A stretch of DNA of 64,000 bases from Clostridium brassicae (GTDB taxonomy: Bacteria; Bacillota; Clostridia; Clostridiales; Clostridiaceae): positions 103,692 to 167,691 of the forward strand of contig NZ_JAPQFJ010000009.1 of NCBI RefSeq assembly GCF_026738875.1, in the 5' to 3' direction. A model generated the notes under the pieces. It was not told the DNA's origin. It did no database searches and saw only the letters and a program-made list of their open reading frames with translations. This document shows, piece after piece, positions 16,559 to 31,500 of the stretch; position 1 is the stretch's first letter; each line of letters begins with the position of its first letter. A program made the translations under genes and the position numbers.

Positions 16559-19500
16559 ATGAGTATGGAGAGCAAAAAAGAGCAAGAATTACAAAAAAGA
16601 TCCTTACTAAAGACTATATTAGAAAAGAAAAAAAAGAATAAAATAGCATCAAATTCAATAGAAATACTATCAAGAAAAAAAGGAAAAAATTATTTTCTTT
16701 CATCATACGAACAAAGAAGGTTATGGTTTATACATAAATTGGATCCTGAGAGTATTGCTTATAATATTCATTTTGGATTTCGTATTTATGGTGATTTAAA
16801 AATAGATTTGCTTCAAGCAGCTATTAATGAAATAGGTATGGAGCAAGAAGCTTTAAGAACTAGATTTCAATATATAGATGATGAATTAATGCAAATAATC
16901 GAACCAAATTTCAATGAGAAAATAAAATATATTAACTTATCAAATATTGATTCAAAAGTTATTGAAAATGAATTAGCAAGAGTTTGTAAAGAGGAATCTT
17001 ACAAACCTTTCGATTTAGAAAATGGACCTTTAGTTAGATTTATATTAATTGAAATAGGACCAGAAGAAAGATTGTTTATAACTGTAATTCATCATATTAT
17101 ATTTGATGGTTGGTCTATGGGTGTTTTTTATAGGAATTTATCTGAGAAATATAACAGCTTATGTAATGGGAAATGTCCTTTAAATAAAGAAAAAACAGTT
17201 CAATATGCAGACTATGCAAAGTGGCAAAGGAAACAATTATCTAAAAATAAAATGGAGAAACAATTTAATTATTGGAAGGATAAATTAGAAAATATTGATC
17301 AAAATGTTGAATTCCCACTTGATAAAAAACGTCCATCAATGTTAACAAATAGTGGAGATGTAGTATTCTTTGAATTAGATAATGATATTGTAAAGAATTT
17401 AAGGAAGTATTCATCTGAATGTAATTGTACAGTTAATACAGTTTTATTATCTGTGTTTAAATGTTTAATTTATAAGTATACAAAGAAAAATAATATTGCT
17501 GTAGGAACAGCAGTTGCTAATAGAAAAGTTGATGGAATAGAGAATATCATTGGATTTTTTGTAAATACAATAGTTTTAAGCACTGAAGTAGATGGAAATA
17601 TGAAATTTTCAGAATTACTTGAAAAGGTAAGAAATACGACATTGGAAGCATATGATAATGAAGAGTTTCCTTTTGATCAATTAGTAGAAAAAATTAATCC
17701 ATTAAGAGATAGTAATAGAAATCCTTTTTTTCAACTAATGTATTCTTATCAAAATACGCAAAAAATAAAGTTGGAGTTACAAGATTTAAAAGTAGAAGAA
17801 TACGCACTAGGTAGCAAAAAATCTTCTTTTGATGTTACATTGCAGATTGAAGATAATGAAAATGGAATCTTTGGATCTTTTGAGTATAATTCAGATTTAT
17901 TCTATAGAGAAACTGTACAAAAAATTTGTAATCAGTTTAAATTAATTCTTAAAGATGTTCTTAGTGATAATAAAAGAATAAATGAGATTTCAATTCTAAG
18001 TCAAGAGGAAAAAAATCTTATTTTAAATAAATTTAATGATACTTATGTAGAATATGATAAAGAAAAAACATTAGTAGATATGTTTGAAGAACAGGTAAAA
18101 AAGGTGCCAAATAACATTGCCGTTGTATTTGAAAATAAAAAGATAACTTATAAAGAGCTTAATGAGAAAGCAAATTCATTAGCTAGAATATTAAGAGAAA
18201 ATGGCGCTGGAGTAGATAAAATAGTTGGTATAATGGTAGAACGTTCTATTGAAATGATAATAGCAATAATTGGAATATTAAAATCTGGAGCAGCTTATTT
18301 ACCGATAGACCCTAAATATCCAAGAAATAGAATAGAGTATATGCTAAAAAACAGTGAAACCAATATATTATTAAGTTTGCCAAGGTTATTGGATAATATA
18401 AATTTTTGTGGAAATGTATTAGATATGTCTAACAAAGAAATTTTTAATAAAGAGATGGACAACCTAGATAATGTAAGTCATTCAAAAGATCTAGCATATA
18501 TTATATATACTTCAGGTACTACAGGAAATCCTAAAGGAGTTATGGTAGAACATAAAAGCGCAGTTAACTTAATATATGCATTGAAAGATTGTATTTATAG
18601 TAAATATGGTGGTAATTTAAAAGTAGCTTTAGTAGCTAATTATGCTTTTGATGCATCAGTTAAACAAATTTTTGCTTCTTCGTTATTAGGAAATACATTA
18701 TATATTGTTGATAATAACAGCATAATGCATGGAGATGATTTAGTAAGATTTTATTTAGATAAACAAATAGATATAACAGATGGTACTCCAATACATTTAT
18801 CAATGATAAGTAATTCTAACTTATTAGGAAATAGTAAATTAAAATTAAAGAATATGATAATTGGTGGAGATAAACTTTTAAAAGATACAGTAAAAAAAAT
18901 ATATAGCAAATTAAAAACAAATAAAATTAGTATAACAAATGTATATGGACCAACTGAATGCTGTGTTGATACCACTTGTCAAAATATAGATATAAATAAT
19001 ATAAATAGATTTGAAGATATTCCTATAGGAAAACCATTAAACAACTATGAGGTTTATATATTAGATGAACAAAATAAATTACTTCCAATTGGTATTGCAG
19101 GAGAATTATATATAAGTGGTGATGGATTAGCTAGAGGATATTTAAATAATAGAGAATTAACAAATAAAAAATTCATAGACAATCCATATAAGTTAGGTCA
19201 AAAAATGTACAAAACAGGGGACTTGGCAAGATGGCTTCCAGATGGGAGTATAGAATACTTAGGGCGTATTGATGAGCAAGTTAAGATAAGAGGATTTAGA
19301 ATTGAACTTGAAGAAATTGCAAATGTATTACGTAGAATTGATTATATAGAGGATGCAGCTGTCATAGCAAGAGATGATGCAAGAGGTGAAAAAGCTATTT
19401 ACAGCTACGTAGTTTCTAATGTAAATATAGACTTTAAGGAAGTTAGAAAAGAAATTCGTAAAGAATTACCAGAGTATATGATACCAGCATACATGATGCA

Positions 19501-22500
19501 GATAGAAAAGATACCAGTAACTAGAAATGGTAAACTGGATAAGAGAGCATTACCCGATATAGTTCAAGAAAGCGGAGAAGAATATATTGCTCCAATGAAT
19601 GAAATAGAAAGAGTTATTGTTAAAATTTTTGAAGAAGTTGTTGGAGGAAACAAAATAAGTGTAGATGCTGATTTTTTTGAAATAGGAGGACACTCTTTAA
19701 GGGCAATAAAAGTAGCAAATAGAATTGAAGCTGAAACTGGAATAAGAATACCAATAAAGATAATTTTTTCAGAGAGAACAGCAGAATCTATAGCAAGGTA
19801 TATAGAAGAAGCTGAAAATAAAGAATATGAGTCTATACCAAAAGCAGAAAAAAAGGAATATTATAAAATGTCTTCAGCCCAAAAGAGAATGTATTTAATT
19901 TGGCAGATGGAAAAAGAAAGTACAGTTTATAATATGCCATTATGTTATAAGTTAGAAGGTAATGTAAGAGTAGATGATATAAAGAAGGCGTTACAAGAAA
20001 TGATAGAACGCCATGAGATATTAAGAACACGTTTTATAACAAAAGATGGAGAGTTTGTACAGAAGATTTTAGACAAGAGAGAGGCAGACTATTCTTATGA
20101 GGAAAGTATAGATGACGTATCTGAAATACTTCAAAGGTTCACAAAGCCATTTAATTTAGATAAAGGCAATTTAGTGAGAATGAAGGTAGTAAAGAGTAAA
20201 AAAGAATACTATTTGCTTATAGACATGCATCATATAGTTAGTGATGGAATGAGTATGGGGATTTTTATTAAAGAATTTTCGATTCTTTATAATGGTGGAG
20301 ATCTTGAAGATCTTGATTTACAATACAAGGATTATAGTGAATGGGCAAGAATGAGAAAATTAGATGATCAAAAAGCATACTGGGTAAGTCAATTTGAAGA
20401 GGAAGTACCAGTAATTGATCTTCCATATGATTACAAAAGGTCATTTGAGAAAAGTTATAAAGGAGCAATAACTAGTATTGAGCTGCCGAAAGAAATAAAA
20501 GGTGGAATAAAAGAATTATGTAATATTACCGGTACAACAGAATATATGGTACTTTTATCAGCATTTATGGTAGTTTTAAATAAATATACTCGTCAAGAAG
20601 ATATTGTTGTAGGAACTCCTATATCAGGAAGAACTAATAAAGATATGGAATCTATGATGGGTATGTTTATAAATACACTTGCTATGAGAGAAAAACCTGA
20701 AGCTGGAAAGAGTTTTATTAAGTTTGTAGGTGAAGTAAAAGAAAGTTGTCTTAAGGCATATGAAAATCAGGAATATCCTTTTGAAGAACTAGTAGAGTCA
20801 GTAGAAGTTAGAAGAGATTTTTCTAGGAATCCATTATTTGATGTAATGTTTAGTTTACAGAACAATGAAAAAGTGAATCTTTCAATGGATAATCTTATGA
20901 TAGATCAAATATGGGGAGAACATAGAATATCCAAGTTTGATCTTAGTATTATGATGGAAAGTGGAGAAGATAAATATTTTGTAGGTGCGGAATATTGTAC
21001 AACATTATTTAAGAGAGAAACTGTAAATAGATTTTTAGTTCATTTTAAAGAAGTTCTTTGTAAAGTAATAGATAATCCAGAGGTTCTTATAGGAGAAATC
21101 CAGGTTATAACAAAACAAGAAGAAGATTTAATTTTAAATAAATTTAATAATACTTATATAGAATATGATAAAGAAAAAACAGTAGTAGATGTCTTTGAGG
21201 AGCAGGTAAGAAAGAACCCAAACAATATAGCGGTGGTTTATGAAGATCAGCAATTAACTTATAAAGAATTAAATGAAAAAGTAAACATATTAGGCCAAAA
21301 ATTACGTGGTATGGGAATAAAACCAGATGATTTTGTAGCAATCACAGTGCAGAAGAGCCTAGAGATGATAATAGGAATTTTAGGAGTAATTAAGGCGGGA
21401 GGAGCATATGTTCCAATTGACCCCAAATATCCAAAAGAAAGAATAAAATATATACTTTCAGATTGTAAGCCAAAAGCTTTATTGACCTATAAGACAGACA
21501 TAAAAGTTAATGGAATACCTGTAATTGATTTAAATGATAGTAAACTTTTTAAAGATGAGTGTGAAAACTTGGAAAAGGTGAATAGTTCGAATGATTTGCT
21601 ATATGTAATATATACTTCAGGAACTACTGGGAAACCAAAAGGGGTTATGATTGAACATAAATCAGTCAATAATTTAAGAGAATATTTTATTAATTCACTT
21701 AAAGTAAGTCCTACTGATAGAATACTACAGTTCTCCAATATATCATTTGATGCTTCGATTTGGGATATAACAATGTCTTTATTAATAGGAGCCACATTAC
21801 ATGTAATTAATCAAGATAAAATGGTAGACGCAGATTTTATGAGTGAATATGCTAAAGATACTACAATAATGTTATTGCCCCCACAATTTTATCAGCAGCT
21901 AAAAACAGCAGGACAGAGGCTTGTTGTTACGGGGGGGTCAGAAAGTAGTAAAGATATTGTAATAAAAGCAATTGGAGAGGGAGCAGCATATTTAAATGCT
22001 TATGGTCCTACAGAAGCAACGGTAATTGCAACTCATTGGTTCTGTAATGAAATAGATAATGTACCAGAAAAGATTCCAATTGGAAAGCCAATAGATAATA
22101 AAAAAATATACATTTGTGATAAAGAAAGCTTATGTGGAATAGGAATTCCAGGAGAATTATGTATAGGAGGAGAGGGGCTTGCCAGGGGCTATTTAAATAG
22201 ACCTAAACTTACAGCAGAAAAGTTTATAGATAATCCATATGGAGAAGGAACGCTATATCGTACAGGAGATTTAGCGAGATGGCTTCCAGATGGAAACATA
22301 GAATATTTGGGACGTATTGATGAACAAGTTAAGATAAGAGGATTTAGAATTGAACTTGAAGAAATTGCAAATGTATTACGTAAAATTGACTACATAGAAG
22401 ATGCAGCTGTTATAGCAAGAGATGATGCAAGAGGAGAAAAAGCAATTTACAGCTATGTAGTTTCTAATATAAATTTAGATTTTAAGGAGATTAGAAAAGA

Positions 22501-25500
22501 AATACGTAAGGAATTACCAGAGTATATGATACCAGCATATATGATGCAGATAGAAAAAATACCAATAAACAGAAGTGGAAAGATAGACAAGCAGGCATTA
22601 CCAGAGATAGTTCAAGAAAGTGAAGAAGAATACATTGCGCCAAGAAATGAAACAGAAAAAATTATTGTTGAAATATTTCAGGAAGTTATTGGAATAAATA
22701 AAATAAGTGTAGATGCTGACTTTTTTGAAATAGGAGGACATTCTTTAAGAGCAACAAAAGTAGTTAATAGAATTGAGGCTGAAACTGGAGTAAGGATACC
22801 AATAAAGATAATTTTTTCAGAGAGAACAGCGGAATCGGTAGCAAGATATATAGAAGAATCTGAAAATAAGGAATATGAGTCTATACCAAAAGCAGAAGAA
22901 AAGGAATACTATCCAATGTCTTCAGCACAAAGGAGAATGTACTTAATTTGGCAGATGGAAAAAGAAAGTACAGCTTATAATATGCCAGCATGTTACAAAC
23001 TGGAAGGAAAAGTAAGAGTTGATGATATAAAGAATTCATTACAGAAAATGATAAATCGTCATGAAATATTAAGAACATGCTTACTAACAAAAAATGGAGA
23101 ATTGGTACAGAAAATTTTAGATAAGGTAGAGATTGATTGTTTATATGAAGAAAATATGGATGACATATCTAACATTCTTAAAAAGTTTATAAAGCCATTT
23201 AACTTAGAGAAAGGTAATTTAATAAGAACGAAGATAGTAAAGAGTAAAAAAGAATACTATTTGCTTATAGATATGCACCATATAGTTAGTGATGGAATGA
23301 GTATGGGGATTTTCATTAAAGAATTTTCAACATTATATAATGGCAAAGAACTTGAAAGGCTTAATTTACAATACAAAGATTATAGTGAATGGATGGTAAA
23401 AAGAGACTTAGACGACCAGAAAGCATATTGGGTAAGTCAATTTAAAGAGCAAGCACCAGTAATTGATCTTCCATATGATTATAATAGACCAGCCAAACAA
23501 AGTTATGAAGGAGCAATAATTAGTATTGAACTGCAGAAAGAAATAAAAAGTGGAATAAAGGGATTGTGCAATACTACCGGAGCAACAGAGTATATGGTAC
23601 TTTTAGCAGCATTTATGGTAACTTTGAGTAAATACACTCATCAAGAAGATATTGTTGTAGGAACTCCTATATCAGGAAGAACTAATAAAGATATGGAATC
23701 TATGATGGGTATGTTTATAAATACACTTGCTATGAGAGAAAGACCTGAAGCTGGAAAGAGTTTTATTAAATTTATAGATGAAGTAAAAGAAAGTTGCCTT
23801 AAGGCATATGAAAACCAAGAGTATCCTTTTGAAGAATTAGTAGAGGCAGTAGAAGTTAAAAGAGATTTTTCTAGAAATCCTTTATTTGACGTAATGTTTG
23901 TTTTACAAAATAATGAGAAATTTAATCTTCTAATGAATGATATTATTATAAGTCAAATAGAGGTGGAACATACAACATCCAAGTTTGATATTACTTTAAT
24001 GATGGGAAGTAGAGAAGATAATTATTTTGTAAGTGCAGAATATTGTACAGAATTATTTAAGAAAGAAACTATAAAAAGATTGTTAGCTCATTTTAAAGAA
24101 GTTCTCTGCAAAATAATAGATAATCCAGAAAGTACTATAGGAGAAATTGATATTGTAACAAAAGATGAAAAAGAGTTAATTTTAAATAAATTTAATGATA
24201 CCTATGTAGAGTATGATAGAGAAAAAACGTTAGTGGATATATTCGAGGAACAGGTAAAAAAGGCACCTAATAATATTGCTGTTGTGTTTGAAAATGAAAA
24301 GATAACTTATAAAGAACTTAATGAAAAAGCAAATTCATTAGCTATGGTATTAAGAAAAAATGGGGCTGGATCAGATAAAATAGTCGGAATAATGTTAGAA
24401 CGTTCTATTGAAATGATAGTGGCAATAATAGGAGTATTAAAATCTGGAGCAGCATATTTACCTATAGATCCGAAGCATCCAAAAAATAGGATAGAATATA
24501 TGCTAAAAAATAGTGAAACGAATATATTATTAAGTATACCAAAACTATTAGACAACATTGATTTCAATGGAAATATATTAGATATGTCTAAAAAACAACT
24601 ATTTGATAAAAAGTTAAATAATTTAAATAATATAAATAGTTCAAAAAATATAGCATATATTATATATACTTCGGGTACTACAGGAACTCCTAAGGGAGTA
24701 ATGGTCGAAAATAGAAATATTTTAAATACGTTATATTGGAGAAAAAATTATTATGAATTTAGTGAAAATGATGCAACACTACAAATACCATCATTTAGCT
24801 TTGATAGTTCTGTAGAAGATATATTTACTACATTAATTTCAGGCGCAAAATTAGTATTAATAAATGAAGAGAAACGATTAGACATACAATATTTAAAAAA
24901 TATAATGTTAAAAGAAAAAATAACTAATTTTTTAGTAACTCCAAGTTTATATGCTTCTATTTTGAGTGTAGATTTGCAAAATGTTAAAACTTTAAGAAAC
25001 GTTACAGTAGCTGGAGAAAGTATTCCAAGTGAACTTATAAAAGAACATTTTAAAAAATTTACCAAAGTAGATTTATTTAATGAATATGGTCCTACTGAAA
25101 ATAGCGTATGTTCAACTGTATATAAATTTGTCAAAAATAATAATAAAGTTTTAATAGGTACACCGATTAGTAACACTAGAATATATATTATTGATGAAAA
25201 AAATAAAGTTTTACCTATAGGTGTTAAAGGTGAGCTTTGTATAAGTGGATTTGGATTAACAAGAGGATATTTAAACAATGAAAAGTTAACATCAGAAAAA
25301 TTTGTAGATAATCCATATGAACCAGGACAAAAAATGTATAGAACAGGAGATTTAGCAAGATGGCTTCCAGATGGAAACATAGAATGTTTGGGACGTATTG
25401 ATGAACAAGTTAAGATAAGAGGATTCAGAATTGAACTTGAAGAAATCGCAAATGTATTACGTAGAATTGATTATATAGAAGATGCAGCTGTTATAGCCAG

Positions 25501-28500
25501 AGATGATGCAAGGGGCGAAAAAGCTATTTACAGCTATGTAGTTTCTAATGTAAATATAGACTTTAAAGAAGTTAGAAAAGAAATACGTAAAGAGTTACCA
25601 GAGTATATGATACCAGCATACATAATGCAGATAGAAAAGATACCAGTAACTAGAAACGGTAAACTAGATAAGAGAGCATTACCTGATATAGTTCAAGAAT
25701 GTGGAGAGGAATATATTGCTCCAAGGAATGAAATGGAAAACAATATTGTTAGAATTTTTGAAGAGGTCGTTGGAGGAAACAAGATAAGTGTAGATGCTGA
25801 TTTCTTTGAAATAGGAGGCCATTCTTTAAGGGCGACAAAAGTAGTTAATAGAATTGAAGCTGACACCGGAGTAAGGATACCAATAAAGATAATTTTTTCA
25901 GAGAGGACAGCGGAATCTATAGCAAGATATATAGAAGAATCTGAAAATAAAGAATATGAGTGTATACCAAAAGCAGAAGAAAAGGAATACTATCCAATGT
26001 CTTCAGCACAAAAGAGAATGTATTTAATTTGGCAGATGGAAAAAGAAAGCATAGCTTACAATGTGCCAGCATGCTACAAGCTGGAAGGAAAAGTAAGAAT
26101 TGATGATATAAAGAACTCATTACAAAAAATGATAGATTGTCATGAGATATTAAGAACACGTTTTGTAACAAAAGATGGAGAGCTTGTACAGAAGATTTTA
26201 GACAAGGTAGAGGTAGACTATTCTTATGAGGAAAATACAGATGAAGTATCTGAAATTCTTAAAAATTTCATAAAGCCATTTAATTTAGATGAAGGAAATT
26301 TAATAAGAATGAAGGTAGTAAAGAGTAAAAAAGAATATTATTTGCTTATAGACATGCATCATATAGTTAGTGATGGAATGAGTATGGGAATTTTCATTAA
26401 AGAATTTTCAACTCTATATAGTGGCGAAGAAGTTGAAAAACTTAATTTACAATATAAAGATTATAGTGAATGGATGATAAAAAGAAATTTAGATGACCAA
26501 AAAGCATACTGGGTAAGCCGATTTGAAGAGGAAGCACCAATAATTGATCTTCCATATGATTATAAGAGGCCACTTGAAAAAAGTTATAAAGGTGCAATAA
26601 CTAGTATTGAGCTGCAGAAAGAAATAAAAAGTGGAATAAAAAAATTGTGCAATATTACTGGAACAACAGAATATATGGTACTTTTGTCAGCATTTATGGT
26701 GACTTTAAATAAATACACTCATCAGGAAGATATAGTTGTAGGAACTCCTATATCAGGAAGAACTAATAAAGACATGGAATCTATGATGGGGATGTTTATA
26801 AATACACTTGCTATAAGAGAGAAACCTGAAGCGGGAAAGACTTTTATTCAGTTTGTAGGCGAAGTAAAAGAAGATTGTCTTAAGGCATATGAAAATCAAG
26901 AGTATCCTTTTGAAGAATTAGTAGAGACGGTAGAAGTTAGAAGAGATTTTTCTAGAAACCCACTATTTGATGTAACATTCGGATTGCAAAATAATGAAAA
27001 ATTTAATCTTTCAATGGATAATGTTATGATAAGTCCAATAAAGGAAGAACATACAATATCTAAGTTTGATCTTAGTGTATTTATGGAGAGCAATGAAGAA
27101 GGGTATTTTGTAGGTGCAGAGTATTGTACAGAACTGTTTAAGAAGGAAACTATAGATAGATTCTTAGTTCATTTTAAAGAAGTTCTCTACAAAATAATAG
27201 ATAGTCCAGAAAGCTTTATAGGAGAAATTGAGATTGCAACAAAAGAAGAAAAAGATTTAATTTTAAATAAGTTCAATGATACTTATGTACAGTATGATAA
27301 AGAAAAAACAGTGGTAGATATCTTTGAGGAACAGGTAAGAAAGAATCCAAATAATATAGCAGTAATATATGAAAAGGAAAGATTAACTTATAGACAATTA
27401 AATGAAAAAGCCAATATATTAGCCCAAAAGTTACGTGGTATGGGAATAAAACCAGATGATTTTGTTGCAATTGCAGCACAGAAAAGTTTAGAGATGGTAA
27501 TAGGCATTTTAGGAGTAATTAAAGCAGGAGGAGCATATGTTCCAATTGATCCAAAATATCCACAGGAAAGGATACTATATATTCTTTCAGACTGTAAGCC
27601 AAAAGCTTTATTAATATATAAAGCAGATGTACGAGCTAAAGAAATTCCAGTAATTGATCTTTCTGATAATGAATCTTTTGAAGGTAAGTTGAAAAACTTA
27701 GAAAAAGTAAATAGACCAGATGATTTATTATATCTAATATATACATCAGGGACTACCGGAAAACCAAAAGGAGTTATGATTGAACATAAATCAGTTAATA
27801 ATTTAAGAGAATATTTTATTAATTCACTTAAAGTAAGCCCTAGTGATAAAATACTACAGTTTTCTAATATATCATTTGATGGTTCTGTTTGGGATATAAC
27901 AATGGCCTTATTAACAGGAGCAACTTTATATGTAATTAATCAAGATAAAATGTTGGATTTAGATTTTACAAGTGAATATGCTAAAAATACTACAATAATG
28001 GCAGTGCCGCCGCAATATTATAAACAATTAAAAACAATAGGACAAAGACTAGTTGTTACGGCTGGCTCGGAAAGTAGTAAGGATGTTGTAACAAAAGCAA
28101 TTGAAGGGGGAGGAACTTATTTAAATTCTTATGGTCCAACAGAAGCAACGGTATGTGCAACTCATTGGTTCTGCAATGAAAAGAACAATGTACCAGGAAG
28201 AATTCCAATTGGAAAGCCGATAGATAATAAAAAAATATATATTTGTGATAAATATAGCTTATGTGGAATAGGAATACCAGGAGAATTGTGTATAGCTGGA
28301 GATGGACTTGCTAGAGGGTATTTAAATAGACCTGAACTTACAGCAGAAAAATTTATAGATAATCCATATGAACCAGGACAAAAAATGTATAGAACAGGTG
28401 ATTTAGCAAAGTGGCTTCCGGATGGAAACATAGAATACTTAGGACGTATTGATGAACAAGTTAAGATAAGGGGATTTAGAGTTGAACTTGGAGAAATTGC

Positions 28501-31500
28501 AAATGTATTACGTAAAATTGACTGTATAGAAGATGCAGCAGTTATAGCAAGAGAAGATGATAGTGGTGAAAAAGTCATTTATGCCTATGTAGTTTCTAAT
28601 GTAAATGTAGATTTTAAGAAAATTAGAAAAGAAATCCGTGAAAAATTACCGGAGTATATGATACCAGCATATATGATGCAGATAGAAGAAATACCAGTAA
28701 CTAGAAATGGCAAACTAGATAAGAGAGCATTATCTGATATAGTCCAAGAAAGTGGAGAGGAATATATTGCTCCAAGAAATGAAATAGAGAAAATCATTGT
28801 TAGAATTTTTGAAGAAGTTGTTGGAGAAAACAAGATAAGTGTAGATGATGATTTCTTTGAAGTAGGGGGACATTCTTTAAGAGCAACAAAAGTGGTTAAT
28901 AGAATTGAAGCCGAAACTGGAGTAAGGATACCAATAAAGATAATTTTTTCAGAAAGGACAGCAGAATCTATAGCAAGATATATAGATAAATATGGAAATA
29001 AACAAAATGAGTCTATACCAAAGGCAGAAGAAAAGAAATATTACTCAATGTCTTCAGCACAAAGAAGAATTTATTTAATTTGGCAAATGGAAAAAGAAAG
29101 TACAGTTTATAATATGCCATTATGTTATAAATTAGAAGGAAAAGTAAGAGCAGATGATATAAAGAAGGCGTTACAAAAAATGATAGATCGTCATGAAATA
29201 CTAAGAACATGTTTTGGAATAAAAGATGGAGAGCTTGTACAGAAGATTTTAGACAAGATAGAGGCAGATTATTCTTATGAGGAAAGTATGGATGAAGTAT
29301 CTGAAATTTTTAAAAATTTCATAAAGCCATTTAATTTAGATGAAGGAAATTTAATAAGAATGAAGGTAGTAAAGAGTAAAAAAGAATATTATTTGCTTAT
29401 AGACATGCATCATATAATTAGTGATGGAATGAGTATGGGGATTTTTATTAAAGAATTTTCAACCCTTTACAACGGAGGAAAACTTGAAGAACTCAATTTG
29501 CAATACAAAGATTATAGTGAATGGATGAGAAAAAGAAATTTAGATAGCCAGAAAGCATATTGGATAAGTCAATTTGAAGACGAGGTTCCAGTGATTGATC
29601 TTCCATATGATTACAAGAGGCCATTTGAGCAAAGTTATGAAGGTGCAATAGCTAGTATAGTGATAGAAGAAGAAATAAAAAGCGGAATAAAAAAATTGTG
29701 TAATATTACCGGAACAACAGAATATATTGTGCTTTTATCAGCATTTATGGTGGTTTTAAATAAATACACTCGCCAAGAAGATATTGTTGTAGGAACTCCT
29801 ATATCAGGAAGAACTAATAAAGATATGGAATCTATGATGGGTATGTTTATAAATACACTTGTTATGAGAGAAAAACCACAAGCTGGAAAGAGTTTTATCA
29901 AGTTTGTAGATGAAGTAAAAGAAAGTTGTCTTAAGGCATATGAAAATCAAGAGTATCCTTTTGAAGAACTAGTAGAGGCAGTAGAAGTTAGAAGAGATTT
30001 TTCTAGAAATCCATTATTTGACGTAATGTTTAGTCTACAAAATAATGAAAAAGTTAATTTTTCAATGGATAATGTTATGATAGAGCAAATATGGGGAGAG
30101 CATAGAATATCCAAGTTTGATCTTACTGTAATGATGGAAAGTAACGAAGGAGGTTATTTTGTAGGTACAGAATATTGTACAGCATTATTTAAGAAGGAAA
30201 CTGTAAATAGATTCTTAGCTCATTTTAAAGAAGTTCTCCACAAAGTAATAGATAATCCAGAGAGTCTTATAGGAGAAATTGAGATTGCAACAAAAGAAGA
30301 AAAAGAGTTAATTTTAAACAAGTTCAATGATACCTATGTAGAATATGATAAAGAAAAAACAGTGATAGATATGTTTGAGGAACAGGTGAGAAAGAATCCA
30401 AATAATATAGCAGTAGTGTATGAAAAAGAAAGATTAACTTACAAGAAATTAAATGAAAAATCAAGTATATTAGCTCAAAAGTTACGCGATATGGGAATAA
30501 AGCCAGATGATTTTGTGGCAATTTCAGCAGAGCGAAGCTTGGAAATGGTAATTGGAATTTTAGCAATTATAAAAGCTGGTGGGGCATATGTTCCAATTGA
30601 CCCTAAACATCCAGAGAAGAGAATTAATTATATTCTTTCTGACTGTAAGCCAAAAGCTTTATTGACATATAAGACTGATGTACAAGCTAAAGAAATTCCA
30701 ACAATTAATCTTTGTGACAATAAATCTTTTGAAGGTGAATTGAAAGACTTAGAAAAAGTAAATAGACCAGATGATTTATTATATCTAATATATACTTCAG
30801 GAACTACTGGAAAACCAAAGGGAGTAATGGTTAAGCATAGTAATATGGTTAATTATTGTTCTAACAATGAAAAGAGTACAGTGTCCGGCGTGTTTAATAG
30901 GAAATTGAATAATATGGGATCTGTTACTAATATGTCATTTGATATTTTTGGAACGGAAATAATATTAGTATTTGCAAATGGAATGACTACATTTATAGCA
31001 AATAGTGATGAGCAAGAAGATGTTGAATATTTAAGCTCTTTTATTGAAAGAAATAGTATTGAAATATTGCAAACCACACCAAGTAGAATAAAGATATTAT
31101 TATCACAACCAGAAAAACTTAAAAAACTTAATTCTCTTAAATATATTATGGTTGGAGGGGAAAAAGTAGAAAGTGATATAGTAAATAAGTTGCATGAATA
31201 TACAAATGCAGTAGTAGAAAATGTATATGGACCATCAGAAACTACTATATGGTCAACAGCTAATGAGTTATCACGAAATATATCAGAAAATGATATTCCT
31301 ATAGGACAACCTATTGCGAATACACAAATTTATATACTTCAAGGATTAGATCTTTGTGGTATTGATGTTCCAGGAGAATTATGTATTGCGGGAGATGGGG
31401 TAACTAAAGGATATTTAAATAAACCTGAACTTACAGCAGAAAAATTTATTAATAATCCATATGGAAAAGGAAAGTTATATAGAACAGGAGATTTAGCAAG

